DNA of 25,290 nt from JBQTJN01 sp052387095 (lineage in GTDB: Bacteria; Pseudomonadota; Alphaproteobacteria; Micavibrionales; Micavibrionaceae): NCBI GenBank assembly GCA_052387095.1, contig JBQTJN010000076.1:1-25290 (forward strand), in the 5' to 3' direction. A program made the position numbers and the translations under genes. The notes beneath the pieces are model-generated. The model ran no database searches, was not told where the DNA came from, and saw nothing but the letters and a program-made list of their open reading frames with translations. Each line of letters starts with the position of its first letter. Position 1 is the first letter of the stretch. Positions 16,285 through 23,907 of this stretch are shown piece after piece.

Positions 16285-17322
16285 ATGAAAGAACTTTTCA
16301 ACCATAAGCGGTTTTTAGGCGTTTTTATGGCCGTATTTTTGGGGCTTGCCGGGTTTATAGCGCTCCCCGCATTGCTGAATTCGCATGGCAGGAGTGGGGT
16401 GCCCTCTGCCGAAGATCTGGTCCGCGGCACATGGAGTAAAACATACGAAAAATATTTCACGGAAAATCTGCCGGTCTACGAGCCTTTTTTGCATAGCTGG
16501 GGAACGGGCGAGTTTAAATTATTCGGCGAAGGGCGGCGTGGCGTTCTTATCGGCGATGACGGCTGGCTCTTCAGTGCGGAGGAATTTGAATATCCGCGTA
16601 AGGCGGGTGAAAATTTTCAGAAAAATATTTCTTATATTGAAGGCGTTCAGAAAAACCTGTCTTGGGAGAATATAAAACTGATCGTGGCGCTTGTCCCGGC
16701 GAAAGCGCGCATTCATCAAAATCATTTGGGGCGTTATAAACTACCCGCTTACAGGCAAGGGCTCTATGAAGAAGCGCTTGAATATCTGAATGCGCATAAC
16801 ATCGCCGCGGTTAATCTGATGGGCCTGCAGAAATCTGAAAACGCTTTCCTGAGAACCGATACGCACTGGTCACAAGAAGGCGCGCATATGGCTGCAACTA
16901 TAATAGCAGGTGAAATCAAGCGAAACTGGTCCACCCTGAAATTGGCGCGCACTGATTTTACACGCGAAAATGCAGAGAAAATTCACGAAGGTGACCTCGT
17001 GCGCTATATTCCGGGGAATTTCGGTTTAAAAGAGGAAACCATAGAGATAACAACCCTGTCCGCGAAGAATACAGAGGCTGAGGATTTATTTTCCGATGCA
17101 AACATTGCCACCGTCCTTGTCGGCACCAGCTATAGCGCCGGCAAATTATGGGGATTTGAAAATGCACTGAAAGAAATACTGCGCACGGACATTCTCAATG
17201 TCTCTGACGAAGCCATCGGCCCGTTCCAGTCGATGAAAAATTATCTCGAAAGCGATGATTTTAAAAGCACGACGCCAAAAATTATAATCTGGGAAATCCC
17301 GGAGCGCTATTTACCGTTATAA
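16285..17322 (+). CDS. algJ: Alginate O-acetyltransferase AlgJ-like protein
   Basis: AlgJ/AlgX-type proteins are SGNH-like, periplasm-facing acetyltransferases that act with AlgI and AlgF. The 345-residue protein has a single N-terminal membrane anchor (about 8-30), the family segment GDDGWLF (90-96), a catalytic Asp-x-His as TDTHW (D192, H194) and the serine block GTSYS (280-284, nucleophile probably Ser282). It lacks the C-terminal carbohydrate-binding module of AlgX, so AlgJ is the better name. The ATG at 16285 is preferred over GTG 16279 because GGAG (16276-16279) lies at good spacing. It is a single gene, divergent from algD; its end is 8 nt from the end of the AlgL remnant. Confidence 0.83.
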   Translation: MKELFNHKRFLGVFMAVFLGLAGFIALPALLNSHGRSGVPSAEDLVRGTWSKTYEKYFTENLPVYEPFLHSWGTGEFKLFGEGRRGVLIGDDGWLFSAEEFEYPRKAGENFQKNISYIEGVQKNLSWENIKLIVALVPAKARIHQNHLGRYKLPAYRQGLYEEALEYLNAHNIAAVNLMGLQKSENAFLRTDTHWSQEGAHMAATIIAGEIKRNWSTLKLARTDFTRENAEKIHEGDLVRYIPGNFGLKEETIEITTLSAKNTEAEDLFSDANIATVLVGTSYSAGKLWGFENALKEILRTDILNVSDEAIGPFQSMKNYLESDDFKSTTPKIIIWEIPERYLPL

Positions 17323-17329
17323 AGCAGCG

Positions 17330-17754
17330 TCACGTCGCCGCCCAGTATATATGATTATTGTGGCGGGAATTTTCACCGGTCTCTCGCTCATAGTCATTCA
17401 TCACATCGCGCGCCAGGTTTTTGAGCCAGCGTTCAGCCTGGTGCCTCTGTTCCGCGTCGAGAGAGGCTTCATCCCGGATCTGCAGGTAAGATGATGCCAG
17501 GATTCCGAGCGACCATTTCCGCACATGCACGCCGCTACGGCTTCGCCGCGCAAAGCATCTGCCGCCGCCCATGTATCCAGCCAGCCGAGCGCGCATTGCG
17601 CGATTTCCGGATTTTTTGTCTCCCAGTATAAATTACTCATCCGGACAAGACGGCTTTCAAAACTCCGCAACGGCGCCCGCTCGGTACGCTGCATCTCATA
17701 GGCACCGGGATTTATATCCGAATGTGTTTCATCGCCTTCCGCAATCAAGCTCAA
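17330..17754 (-). pseudogene. algL: Alginate lyase AlgL remnant, frameshifted and truncated at both ends
   Basis: Two overlapping minus-strand frames together spell the middle of a poly-mannuronate lyase. The first (17754 down to about 17545) reads EGDETHSDINPG...CALGWLDTWAAADALRG. The second (about 17560 to 17330) continues VRKWSLGILASSYLQIRD...SRHNNHIYWAA, whose NNHxYW carries the catalytic Asn-His of AlgL. A frameshift between about 17535 and 17560 separates them. The piece starts abruptly out of frame with the phosphomannomutase fragment, without signal peptide or N-terminal residues, and stops (TGA 17330-17332) just after NNHIYWAA, so the catalytic Tyr half is absent. It cannot encode a working lyase. 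AlgL normally clears or trims alginate in the periplasm. Confidence 0.78.
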
Positions 17755-18373
17755 TCACCTCGCACCCCACAGCGCGCAGGGCCGCAGGCGCAGAGGCACC
17801 CGCTGTACCGTTTCCGGCACAAGCGACGATTTTAAGACGGCGCTTGACCGGCCCGTCCTTCGCAACATCCGTTAAATAACGCGCCTTCATGCTATCAACG
17901 GGATGATACGATCCGCCGGCGCGCGTTTTCCAGCTGCGCACTAGAACAATTTCCTTCAGGCGGTTCATTTCATCGGGGCCGAATGTGAGCGGCCGCTCCA
18001 TACCCATCTTGACGCCGGTCCAGCCATTTTCATTGTGGCTTGCCGTCACCATGGCAACAGAAGGGCAATCGAGATCAAACTGCGCGAAATAAGCGGTCGG
18101 TGAAAGCGCGAGACCGATATCGTAAACCGCGCAGCCTGACTCCATCAGCCCGGTAATAAGCGCCTTTTTGATTTCCTCACTGTAGGAACGGTAATCATGT
18201 CCAACAGCAATTTTGGGCGCAACGCCGTTTTCAAAAATCCTCGTGTCAAGGGAAAGCCCCAGCGCGTGCATACCGTGAAGATTAATCTGCTCCGGGTAAA
18301 GCCAGCGCGCATCATATTCGCGAAATCCTATCGGCGCGGCAACGATCTCGCCCGGTGAAAAAGCCTGCTTCAT
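17729..18373 (-). pseudogene. Phosphomannomutase/phosphoglucomutase (AlgC-like), truncated
   Basis: The 214-residue reading frame is domain 1 and the beginning of domain 2 of an alpha-D-phosphohexomutase. It shows FREYDARW (18-24), VGHDYRSYS (57-65) and the active-site phosphoserine loop TASHN (Ser112) followed by GWTGVKMG. It ends GCEVIELDCGRR at the point where the metal-binding DGDGDR domain should follow; domains 3 and 4 (sugar and phosphate binding) are also missing. Full-length enzymes are about 450-500 residues. The lost stretch is replaced directly by an AlgL fragment in another frame, which indicates a deletion between two adjacent genes. The start ATG has AAGGG at good spacing. It would convert mannose-6-P to mannose-1-P if intact, so another copy must exist for GDP-mannose supply. 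Confidence 0.82.
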
Positions 18374-18429
18374 TCAAAACCCTTTCAGCTCGGCACTGCA
18401 GAAGCTGGCTGCCTGTTCCGCAAGTCCGT

Positions 18430-19275
18430 TCATGCCCGCTTCTGCCGCACGCCGATATCCCACAGGGATTCCCATGAACCGACATCCGACCATTTAAAAT
18501 CCGAGGCCACAACGGCAATATTTTCGCTTTTTTCAAGAATGGCGCGGTCAAAAGCGATACTTTGAATGGAGGCATAATCATGCTGCGCCACCGCGCGCAA
18601 AAGATCCGGCGCGTAGCGCTCGAATGCTTCGATGGCGGTTTCGGCCGTGAAAACAAACATGCCGCTGTTCCAGTAATAACCGCCGCTGCGTATATATTGA
18701 TCTGCGATATATGCAGACGGTTTTTCAACAAATTCATCGGCAAAAAAAGCATCGCCGCCGCTCATAGAATCCTGGGCGCGGACATAACCGTAATTCTCAT
18801 CCGCCCGCGAAGGTTTTATGCCGAAGGTCACAAGATGCTGCCGCCGCGCCGCGCGTATGGCTTGGGACAAAGCGCGCGCCAGCGCGGCTTCATCGCCAAT
18901 ATAATGATCGGACGGCATAACCCACATCATGGCCTCTGCACCGAATTGCTCCTGTATATAAAGCGCGGCATTGGCGATCGCAGCCGCCGTGTTACGGGGA
19001 ACCGCTTCGCTGATAATATGATTTTCAAGTCCCGCAGCGATTTCCCGGTAATCCGATAACACATAAGATCTCAGCGCAGCCAGCGTTACAGTCACAATCT
19101 CTTCTGCCGCCGTAGTACTCACCCGCAGGGCGCGCAGTGCCGTTTCCTGCAGGAGCGAATGGTCGCTGAGAATGCGCAGAAACTGCTTCGGTCGCTCCGG
19201 GCGGCTCAAGGGCCGCAGGCGTTCTCCTGAACCGCCGCATAAAATCACGGGAATGAGTTTTGCCGGGCTTCTCAT
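18430..19275 (-). CDS. Mannose-1-phosphate guanylyltransferase, C-terminally short
   Basis: This enzyme makes GDP-mannose from GTP and mannose-1-P. The 281 residues cover the nucleotidyltransferase domain of AlgA/ManC: GGSGERLRPLSRPERPKQFL (14-33), a PSDHYI block (121-126), FVEKP (182-186), YWNSGMF (201-207) and SDVGSWESLWDIG (263-275). It then stops after VRQKRA. Stand-alone members are usually about 350 residues and AlgA about 480, so the C-terminal beta-helix-like domain and the isomerase cupin are absent. Only 57 nt separate it from the mutase gene, so the tail is deleted, not frameshifted. The isomerase function may be supplied by the separate cupin at 23347. Catalytic-domain activity is possible but unproven. 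Confidence 0.83.
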   Translation of the reverse strand: MRSPAKLIPVILCGGSGERLRPLSRPERPKQFLRILSDHSLLQETALRALRVSTTAAEEIVTVTLAALRSYVLSDYREIAAGLENHIISEAVPRNTAAAIANAALYIQEQFGAEAMMWVMPSDHYIGDEAALARALSQAIRAARRQHLVTFGIKPSRADENYGYVRAQDSMSGGDAFFADEFVEKPSAYIADQYIRSGGYYWNSGMFVFTAETAIEAFERYAPDLLRAVAQHDYASIQSIAFDRAILEKSENIAVVASDFKWSDVGSWESLWDIGVRQKRA

Positions 19276-19283
19276 CGATGCGT

Positions 19284-20369
19284 CTATAATTTGAAAGTCA
19301 CAGTGACCGGGCGCCCGCGTAGATCGAGCGGCAAGGTCTGGTCAGGCGTGATGATGATGGTAGTCACACCGGCCTGCACAGCGCCAGTTTCCGAAGAGCC
19401 GGCTTTCAGATCCTCAATGTTGGTTTCATAACGCGCAACCGTGCCGGTCAGTTCAATATCAGATCCGGCAATTTTAATCTCGGCCGAATCGCCAATGGAA
19501 ATTTTTTGCGCCTGCCTGAGTTCGACCACAACGGAGATCCATGGCTTCGCCTCCAGTGGTACCAGCGTCACAATATGTTCTCCCGCTTCAACATAGCGCT
19601 CACCGCCAGCCACACGCGCCACGATGCTGCACGCACACGGGCTTTTTACCTGCACGATATTTTGCGTATCCCCGCCATTCAGCAACGGCGGTACAATACG
19701 CCCGATCTCCTGCCCCGCTTCGACCGTAGCGGCACCTTTCTTCAGAGTGCTTTGAAAAATCCCGGCTTCCGGACTTTTAATATCCTGCATTTCGCTTTCA
19801 ACAACGCCGCGCACAGATTGTACGGTAAAGGTGCTGCGATAGAAATTGCTGGAGAAAATATAGAGAGCCGCCAGTCCAAGCAAACCGATACCACCCAGCA
19901 ATGCAAAGCGCCGTATCCGCATCGATAAATCCTCGTCATCATTGACCGCCGGGCGCGCTTTCGAAAAATTATCGCGTGATACAACATTCATGATTTCCCC
20001 GGCCGTCACGAGATCGCCCGCGATATAACCGCGCAGAACATGGGTGATGATGGAAATTTTTTCCTTGGTCATATCTATAAAGCGGCAGCCGATCAGCCCC
20101 GTGTCCTTATTATAATGCTCAACCTCGACTTTAAGCGGCACATCAAGCGCAAAGCTCTGGAACGGCACGATCAAGAAAAACTCGAAGGTGTTGCCGGTGC
20201 GGTAGAAATGCTCCTTGTCGTGAATGCCGATCCCACCGGCAGAAATATTATTGACGGGATACTCTTCGTTGCCGACCCGTGCACGCGCTGCGATATCGAC
20301 ACGCACATATTGACGCTGCGTCTCTGATTCATGAACCAGTTGTTCCGGTCTGCCGGGCACTTTATCCAT
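19284..20369 (-). CDS. alg44: Alginate co-polymerase and c-di-GMP receptor Alg44
   Basis: Alg44 binds cyclic di-GMP and activates Alg8 at the inner membrane. The 361-residue protein (about 389 in Pseudomonas) has an N-terminal cytosolic PilZ domain with RQYVR (19-23, RxxxR) and NISAGG (41-46, the N/DxSxxG motif), one membrane helix (about 155-175), and a periplasmic HlyD-like/barrel-sandwich domain (IKSPEAGIFQSTLKKGAATVEAGQEIGRIVPP, about 197-228). It lies 2 nt downstream of the AlgXG fusion gene and 8 nt upstream of the guanylyltransferase, so it is inside the same operon. The intact PilZ motifs predict c-di-GMP control of polymer synthesis. Confidence 0.9.
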   Translation of the reverse strand: MDKVPGRPEQLVHESETQRQYVRVDIAARARVGNEEYPVNNISAGGIGIHDKEHFYRTGNTFEFFLIVPFQSFALDVPLKVEVEHYNKDTGLIGCRFIDMTKEKISIITHVLRGYIAGDLVTAGEIMNVVSRDNFSKARPAVNDDEDLSMRIRRFALLGGIGLLGLAALYIFSSNFYRSTFTVQSVRGVVESEMQDIKSPEAGIFQSTLKKGAATVEAGQEIGRIVPPLLNGGDTQNIVQVKSPCACSIVARVAGGERYVEAGEHIVTLVPLEAKPWISVVVELRQAQKISIGDSAEIKIAGSDIELTGTVARYETNIEDLKAGSSETGAVQAGVTTIIITPDQTLPLDLRGRPVTVTFKL

Positions 20370-20371
20370 GT

Positions 20372-23209
20372 TTATTTCTCCCCGATTATAAATCCTGTAT
20401 TTTCACGTTCAAAATCATCCAGCCGGCTTGCGTATTTTTCCAGGTCGCCGTAATAACGCTGCCCGCGCAGACTGGCCTTATCCCATTTCATATCCCGGAA
20501 CGCCAGGGTTTCAAACCCATTTGTTTTAAGAATCCCGCCATTGCTTTCAATATCTATATTCCGGAAGACCGCCGAGGCGCGCACGGTGACGGGATCCTGC
20601 TCGAAATCGCGGTCCGTATTCTTCAGATCATCCTCATATACATGTATGGCCTGCTTTTTATTCAGCGCAATGCGCCCGCCCGTCACCTCTATATCCTGGC
20701 TGTTGCGAATCCGCAGGCCGTTGGTCCCGTTATTCTCAATAATATTGTCATAGAGATCATTGCCGGAACTCTCATAAATATCGACTCCATCTCTGCCATT
20801 ATGACGCACTATATTATTGGCAATGACATTACCGTGCGCATTGCGGTCGAGAGCCAGCCCGGAACCGGCATTATATTCAATTACATTGCCAAAAACGAAA
20901 CTATCCGCAACATCGCGGGAAAGAATGATACCGTGCTTGCGCTGCGACGCGCTGACATGGTTATCCGCAATAATCATTCCCCGTGAGCGATCATGCGGAT
21001 CGATCCCGTACATGATGTTATTGCGGTAGCGGTTTTTATAAAGCATTACATTGCGCGCCTCATATGAATAGAAGCCGAAATAAAGATTCTCGAACGTGCT
21101 ATCCGTAATCCACCCTGTCGGCGCCGCGGGATCGCCGAATTCCTCCTGCACAACCTCGTTGGTCGAAAGCGTCAGCCCATAGGATTTCGAAAACCCATAT
21201 CCAAGATGACTGAGCTTCGCTCCGGCCATATAAAGTCGGGATCCGTCCCATGCGGTAATGAAAGGCCGGAAATCTTTATCATTCTCAAGCTCCGCCGCCG
21301 CCTGCGCCGTCTCATCCCAGCCTGTTATGGCAGAATCAACGATGAACAAATCCCCCGCCGAAGCAATGAATGACCCCGCTCCGCGCGATAGCCGGGCCGG
21401 CTTCCCGAGATCTTTTAAAACCAGCGCCGCGCCCGGGTAAACGGCAATGGGAAGGCGCACCATATAACCTTCATCCTCGTCACTAATATATTCAGGAAAT
21501 TTTTTTGCCAAGGTCGGGAGACCATAAACACCCGCATGAATATGAAGAGCCAGCGGCACCTTACGCTTTTGAAGACGGCGCATTTCAGTGAGGCGCTGAT
21601 CGAACGCAAATTTACGCAAAGGGACAGCCTCTTCCATCGGCGCAATTTCTATTTTTCCGTCCTGCGCAACTGGAATTTTTTGCACAATCTCTTCCGTGCT
21701 GTAAGCGCGCATATCTGGCAGAGCCTTGCGCGGTGCATCTTCTGCCAGTTCAGCTTCTCTGATTGTAATAGGCGCCGGACGCCTGAAAAGGCGCGTCATC
21801 AGGCTTTCTTTTTCCAGGACAGGCTGTTTCGCAGCGGCAACCGGCGCCTGGGCTACAAATACCGGGGCGCGGCATAACTGCACCCGGGCGGAACCTGCCA
21901 CTGCAACGGGACTGAGAACAATATTCTTAAGCGGCGTTTCCATTGCATCGCTAATTTCAGCAAAATACCGACCATTTGTTTCAGGAAAATTGCGAGCACT
22001 ACGCTTCAGGGTAATATCATCCGCCTGCCCGTCCGCATGCTCAAACCGGAGGCTGATATCACGCACGGACGGGTCATCGAATTGCAGACTGATATAATAG
22101 TCATGCCCTTTTATATTTTTATTCTGGAGATTTTCGAATAAAAAAACATCCTGCTTATCCGCAACAAATTTTTCCGTGGACGCTAAAATATTTTCGTCGG
22201 TACAAACGCCGTAAACTGCCGGGATAATCTCCCGGAAAAAATCCTGCTTGTTATAACCGTAATAGGACGCCAGCTCCCATATCGCGATTTTCGGCCTGTC
22301 CTCCCGGTAGCGCCCGCTCAGCACGTATTGCGAGATCGATCCCTGCAGGCTGCCGCCGGAAACGGCCTCGTTCGCAACATCCGCCTCCATATACTCCTTG
22401 AGAAACCCCTCGAAATTCGCAAAAGAAGGCGCGGGCTGCGACGAATTGCTGGTCCCGAGCAAAATAATCACCGGCTTCTTATCACCGAACAAAGCATTCT
22501 CATCCCGCGCCTCATTCACGCCCCGCGTTTCATAAAGTACCGGCAGAATCTTTGTCTCCGCATCGATGCCGCATATTTTTTCAGCCGCCCGCTGGAATTT
22601 AGCAGGAACTTCTACCGTTTGATTGGCTTTTTTCACCGTGTAGAATTTTTTGTGCGAAATCGAAGCATAAGCCGGGAGTGATTTCACCTTTGCCGCCACC
22701 TCTAACGCCATCGCACGCGCACCGGGAGCGCTCCAATGACTGTCAGAAGGATAAAAAAAGGCATCAGGAGCTTCAGTTAAGGAAGGGGAAGTCACATACA
22801 ACCCGGCTGTGCGCAATTTCCCGATCATATCCTCGTAATTTTTTACCGCCTTTGCATGATCATATTTCCCGGCGGTCTCGGCAGATAGTTTTTCAGGATT
22901 GGTGAGCCCGCGTGTTGGCGTCATGGCAATAACAAGCTCCGTTCCATTGTAGGAAAGTGCGTTCTTGAGACGGGTAAAAAAACCGACCGTTTTTTCGCTC
23001 ATGTGAAATCTGCGCTTGAGATCGAAGCGCGAGCGGAACATCCACCCGTCGCGCCCGCTGACAAGCATTTCATAGTCTTCAAGCGGGGGGTCATCATAAA
23101 GAGTTTTGTCCGCCACCTTCTCGCAGAAAACTTGTGAGGCCGCATCCTGCGCCAGCGCCGCAGGTGCCCAGGTCAAAAGAAAAACACATAATAGAAGGTG
23201 TATTCGCAT
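20372..23209 (-). CDS. AlgX-AlgG fusion: alginate O-acetyltransferase plus mannuronan C5-epimerase
   Basis: The 945-residue secreted protein joins two alginate enzymes. Residues 1-20 are a signal peptide ending ALA. Residues 45-330 are an AlgX-type SGNH domain: RDGWMF (53-58), TPTRG (97-101), DSHW with D156/H158, and GTSNS with Ser254. Residues about 335-450 match the AlgX carbohydrate-binding module. An Ala/Pro-rich, partly charged linker (about 450-510) leads to an AlgG domain (about 515-945) with a right-handed beta-helix rich in Asn-ladder repeats (700-860) and the catalytic DPHDRS (737-742). It should O-acetylate and C5-epimerise nascent polymannuronate in the periplasm. I start at ATG 23207-23209, where the signal peptide begins; the frame is open to GTG 23278 and no strong ribosome site is visible. 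It heads the operon with alg44. Confidence 0.88.
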   Translation of the reverse strand: MRIHLLLCVFLLTWAPAALAQDAASQVFCEKVADKTLYDDPPLEDYEMLVSGRDGWMFRSRFDLKRRFHMSEKTVGFFTRLKNALSYNGTELVIAMTPTRGLTNPEKLSAETAGKYDHAKAVKNYEDMIGKLRTAGLYVTSPSLTEAPDAFFYPSDSHWSAPGARAMALEVAAKVKSLPAYASISHKKFYTVKKANQTVEVPAKFQRAAEKICGIDAETKILPVLYETRGVNEARDENALFGDKKPVIILLGTSNSSQPAPSFANFEGFLKEYMEADVANEAVSGGSLQGSISQYVLSGRYREDRPKIAIWELASYYGYNKQDFFREIIPAVYGVCTDENILASTEKFVADKQDVFLFENLQNKNIKGHDYYISLQFDDPSVRDISLRFEHADGQADDITLKRSARNFPETNGRYFAEISDAMETPLKNIVLSPVAVAGSARVQLCRAPVFVAQAPVAAAKQPVLEKESLMTRLFRRPAPITIREAELAEDAPRKALPDMRAYSTEEIVQKIPVAQDGKIEIAPMEEAVPLRKFAFDQRLTEMRRLQKRKVPLALHIHAGVYGLPTLAKKFPEYISDEDEGYMVRLPIAVYPGAALVLKDLGKPARLSRGAGSFIASAGDLFIVDSAITGWDETAQAAAELENDKDFRPFITAWDGSRLYMAGAKLSHLGYGFSKSYGLTLSTNEVVQEEFGDPAAPTGWITDSTFENLYFGFYSYEARNVMLYKNRYRNNIMYGIDPHDRSRGMIIADNHVSASQRKHGIILSRDVADSFVFGNVIEYNAGSGLALDRNAHGNVIANNIVRHNGRDGVDIYESSGNDLYDNIIENNGTNGLRIRNSQDIEVTGGRIALNKKQAIHVYEDDLKNTDRDFEQDPVTVRASAVFRNIDIESNGGILKTNGFETLAFRDMKWDKASLRGQRYYGDLEKYASRLDDFERENTGFIIGEK

Positions 23210-23301
23210 GATTATGTTCAAAAATTTCAGTTTTTTATGGCGGTTAATTACAAACTTATTGCCTAAAAAGAAATACACCGCTACAAAAAAGAAATTTTAA
23301 G

Positions 23302-23331
23302 TTGCTGATTTCTATTAAATACAACTTATAT
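23302..23331 (+). promoter_or_regulatory. Promoter candidate for the cupin gene
   Basis: TTGCTG (23302-23307), an 18-nt spacer and TTATAT (23326-23331) lie 15 nt before the cupin ATG, in an AT-rich 137-nt divergent region shared with the AlgXG operon. If this is the promoter, the leader would be very short. Confidence 0.4.
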
Positions 23332-23346
23332 GCGAAATAACGGCAC

Positions 23347-23844
23347 ATGGCACAAGCAGCACTAAATTATACATATAATATCATCCCCACTCCTTCAGCG
23401 CCTTATAGCGCGGGGGAGCGCGATGAACGCCCATGGGGCTGTTACGCGGTCATAAATGCCGGCACCCGCCAAAATCAGGGGTTTTGTGAAAAACGGATCG
23501 TGATTCATCCCGGCAAGGCACTTTCTCTGCAAAGGCATCAGGGCCGCCGGGAGGATTTATATGTTCTGGAAGGCGAAGTTCACGTGATTATCAACGCCAC
23601 CCTGCACAGGAAAAGTGCGGGCGGCCATGTGGAAGTGCCGCTGCACGCCATTCACAGCCTCGTCAATCTTGGGGAGCGCCCTGTGCTTATTTATGAAAGG
23701 CAGCATGGCTTCTGCCGTGAAAACGATAATGAGCGCCTCTGGGATATTAACGGCCGCCCGGCCACTGGCGCCGCGCTGGACGATGCAATCGCACACGAAA
23801 GCATACGCCTGTATAAAAATATCACCGCCCTGCTGCAAGCGTGA
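23347..23844 (+). CDS. Stand-alone type II mannose-6-phosphate isomerase-like cupin
   Basis: The 165-residue protein resembles the C-terminal isomerase half of bifunctional AlgA/ManC. RPWGCYAVI (28-36) is followed by KRIVIHPGKALSLQRHQGRREDLYVLEGEVHVI, in which the His/Glu residues fit the cupin metal site, and a second beta-motif VPLHAIHSLVNLGERPVLIYERQHG. These enzymes interconvert fructose-6-P and mannose-6-P, the first step to GDP-mannose. It is encoded apart from the guanylyltransferase and divergently from the AlgXG operon, so the AlgA functions are split here. The start has no clear Shine-Dalgarno. Isomerase activity is an inference; many cupins of this type are only annotated by similarity. 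Confidence 0.78.
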   Translation: MAQAALNYTYNIIPTPSAPYSAGERDERPWGCYAVINAGTRQNQGFCEKRIVIHPGKALSLQRHQGRREDLYVLEGEVHVIINATLHRKSAGGHVEVPLHAIHSLVNLGERPVLIYERQHGFCRENDNERLWDINGRPATGAALDDAIAHESIRLYKNITALLQA

Positions 23845-23878
23845 AGTCTGAACTTCCTGCTCACTAACATTATTCTCA

Positions 23879-23907
23879 TTTCAGCATAAAATAAATTTAT
23901 GCTGAAA
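23879..23907. repeat. Perfect 12-bp inverted repeat (hairpin)
   Basis: TTTCAGCATAAA (23879-23890) and TTTATGCTGAAA (23896-23907) are exact reverse complements around a 5-nt loop. It lies just after the cupin gene and at the 5' break of the nuclease-family pseudogene. It could be a terminator without a T-run or a scar of a lost element. Confidence 0.75.

Noticed and set aside
17401..17754. Possible new small gene of 117 residues
   Set aside because: Its first half matches alginate lyase, and the match continues in the neighbouring frame, so it is part of the AlgL remnant and its last third is out-of-frame translation.
18312..18752. 146-residue minus-strand frame between guanylyltransferase and mutase
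   Set aside because: It overlaps the guanylyltransferase in another frame and shows no recognisable domain.
20279..20986. 235-residue plus-strand open frame
   Set aside because: It is antisense to the AlgG domain and alg44. The Ile-rich repeats simply mirror the Asn-ladder codons of the beta-helix.
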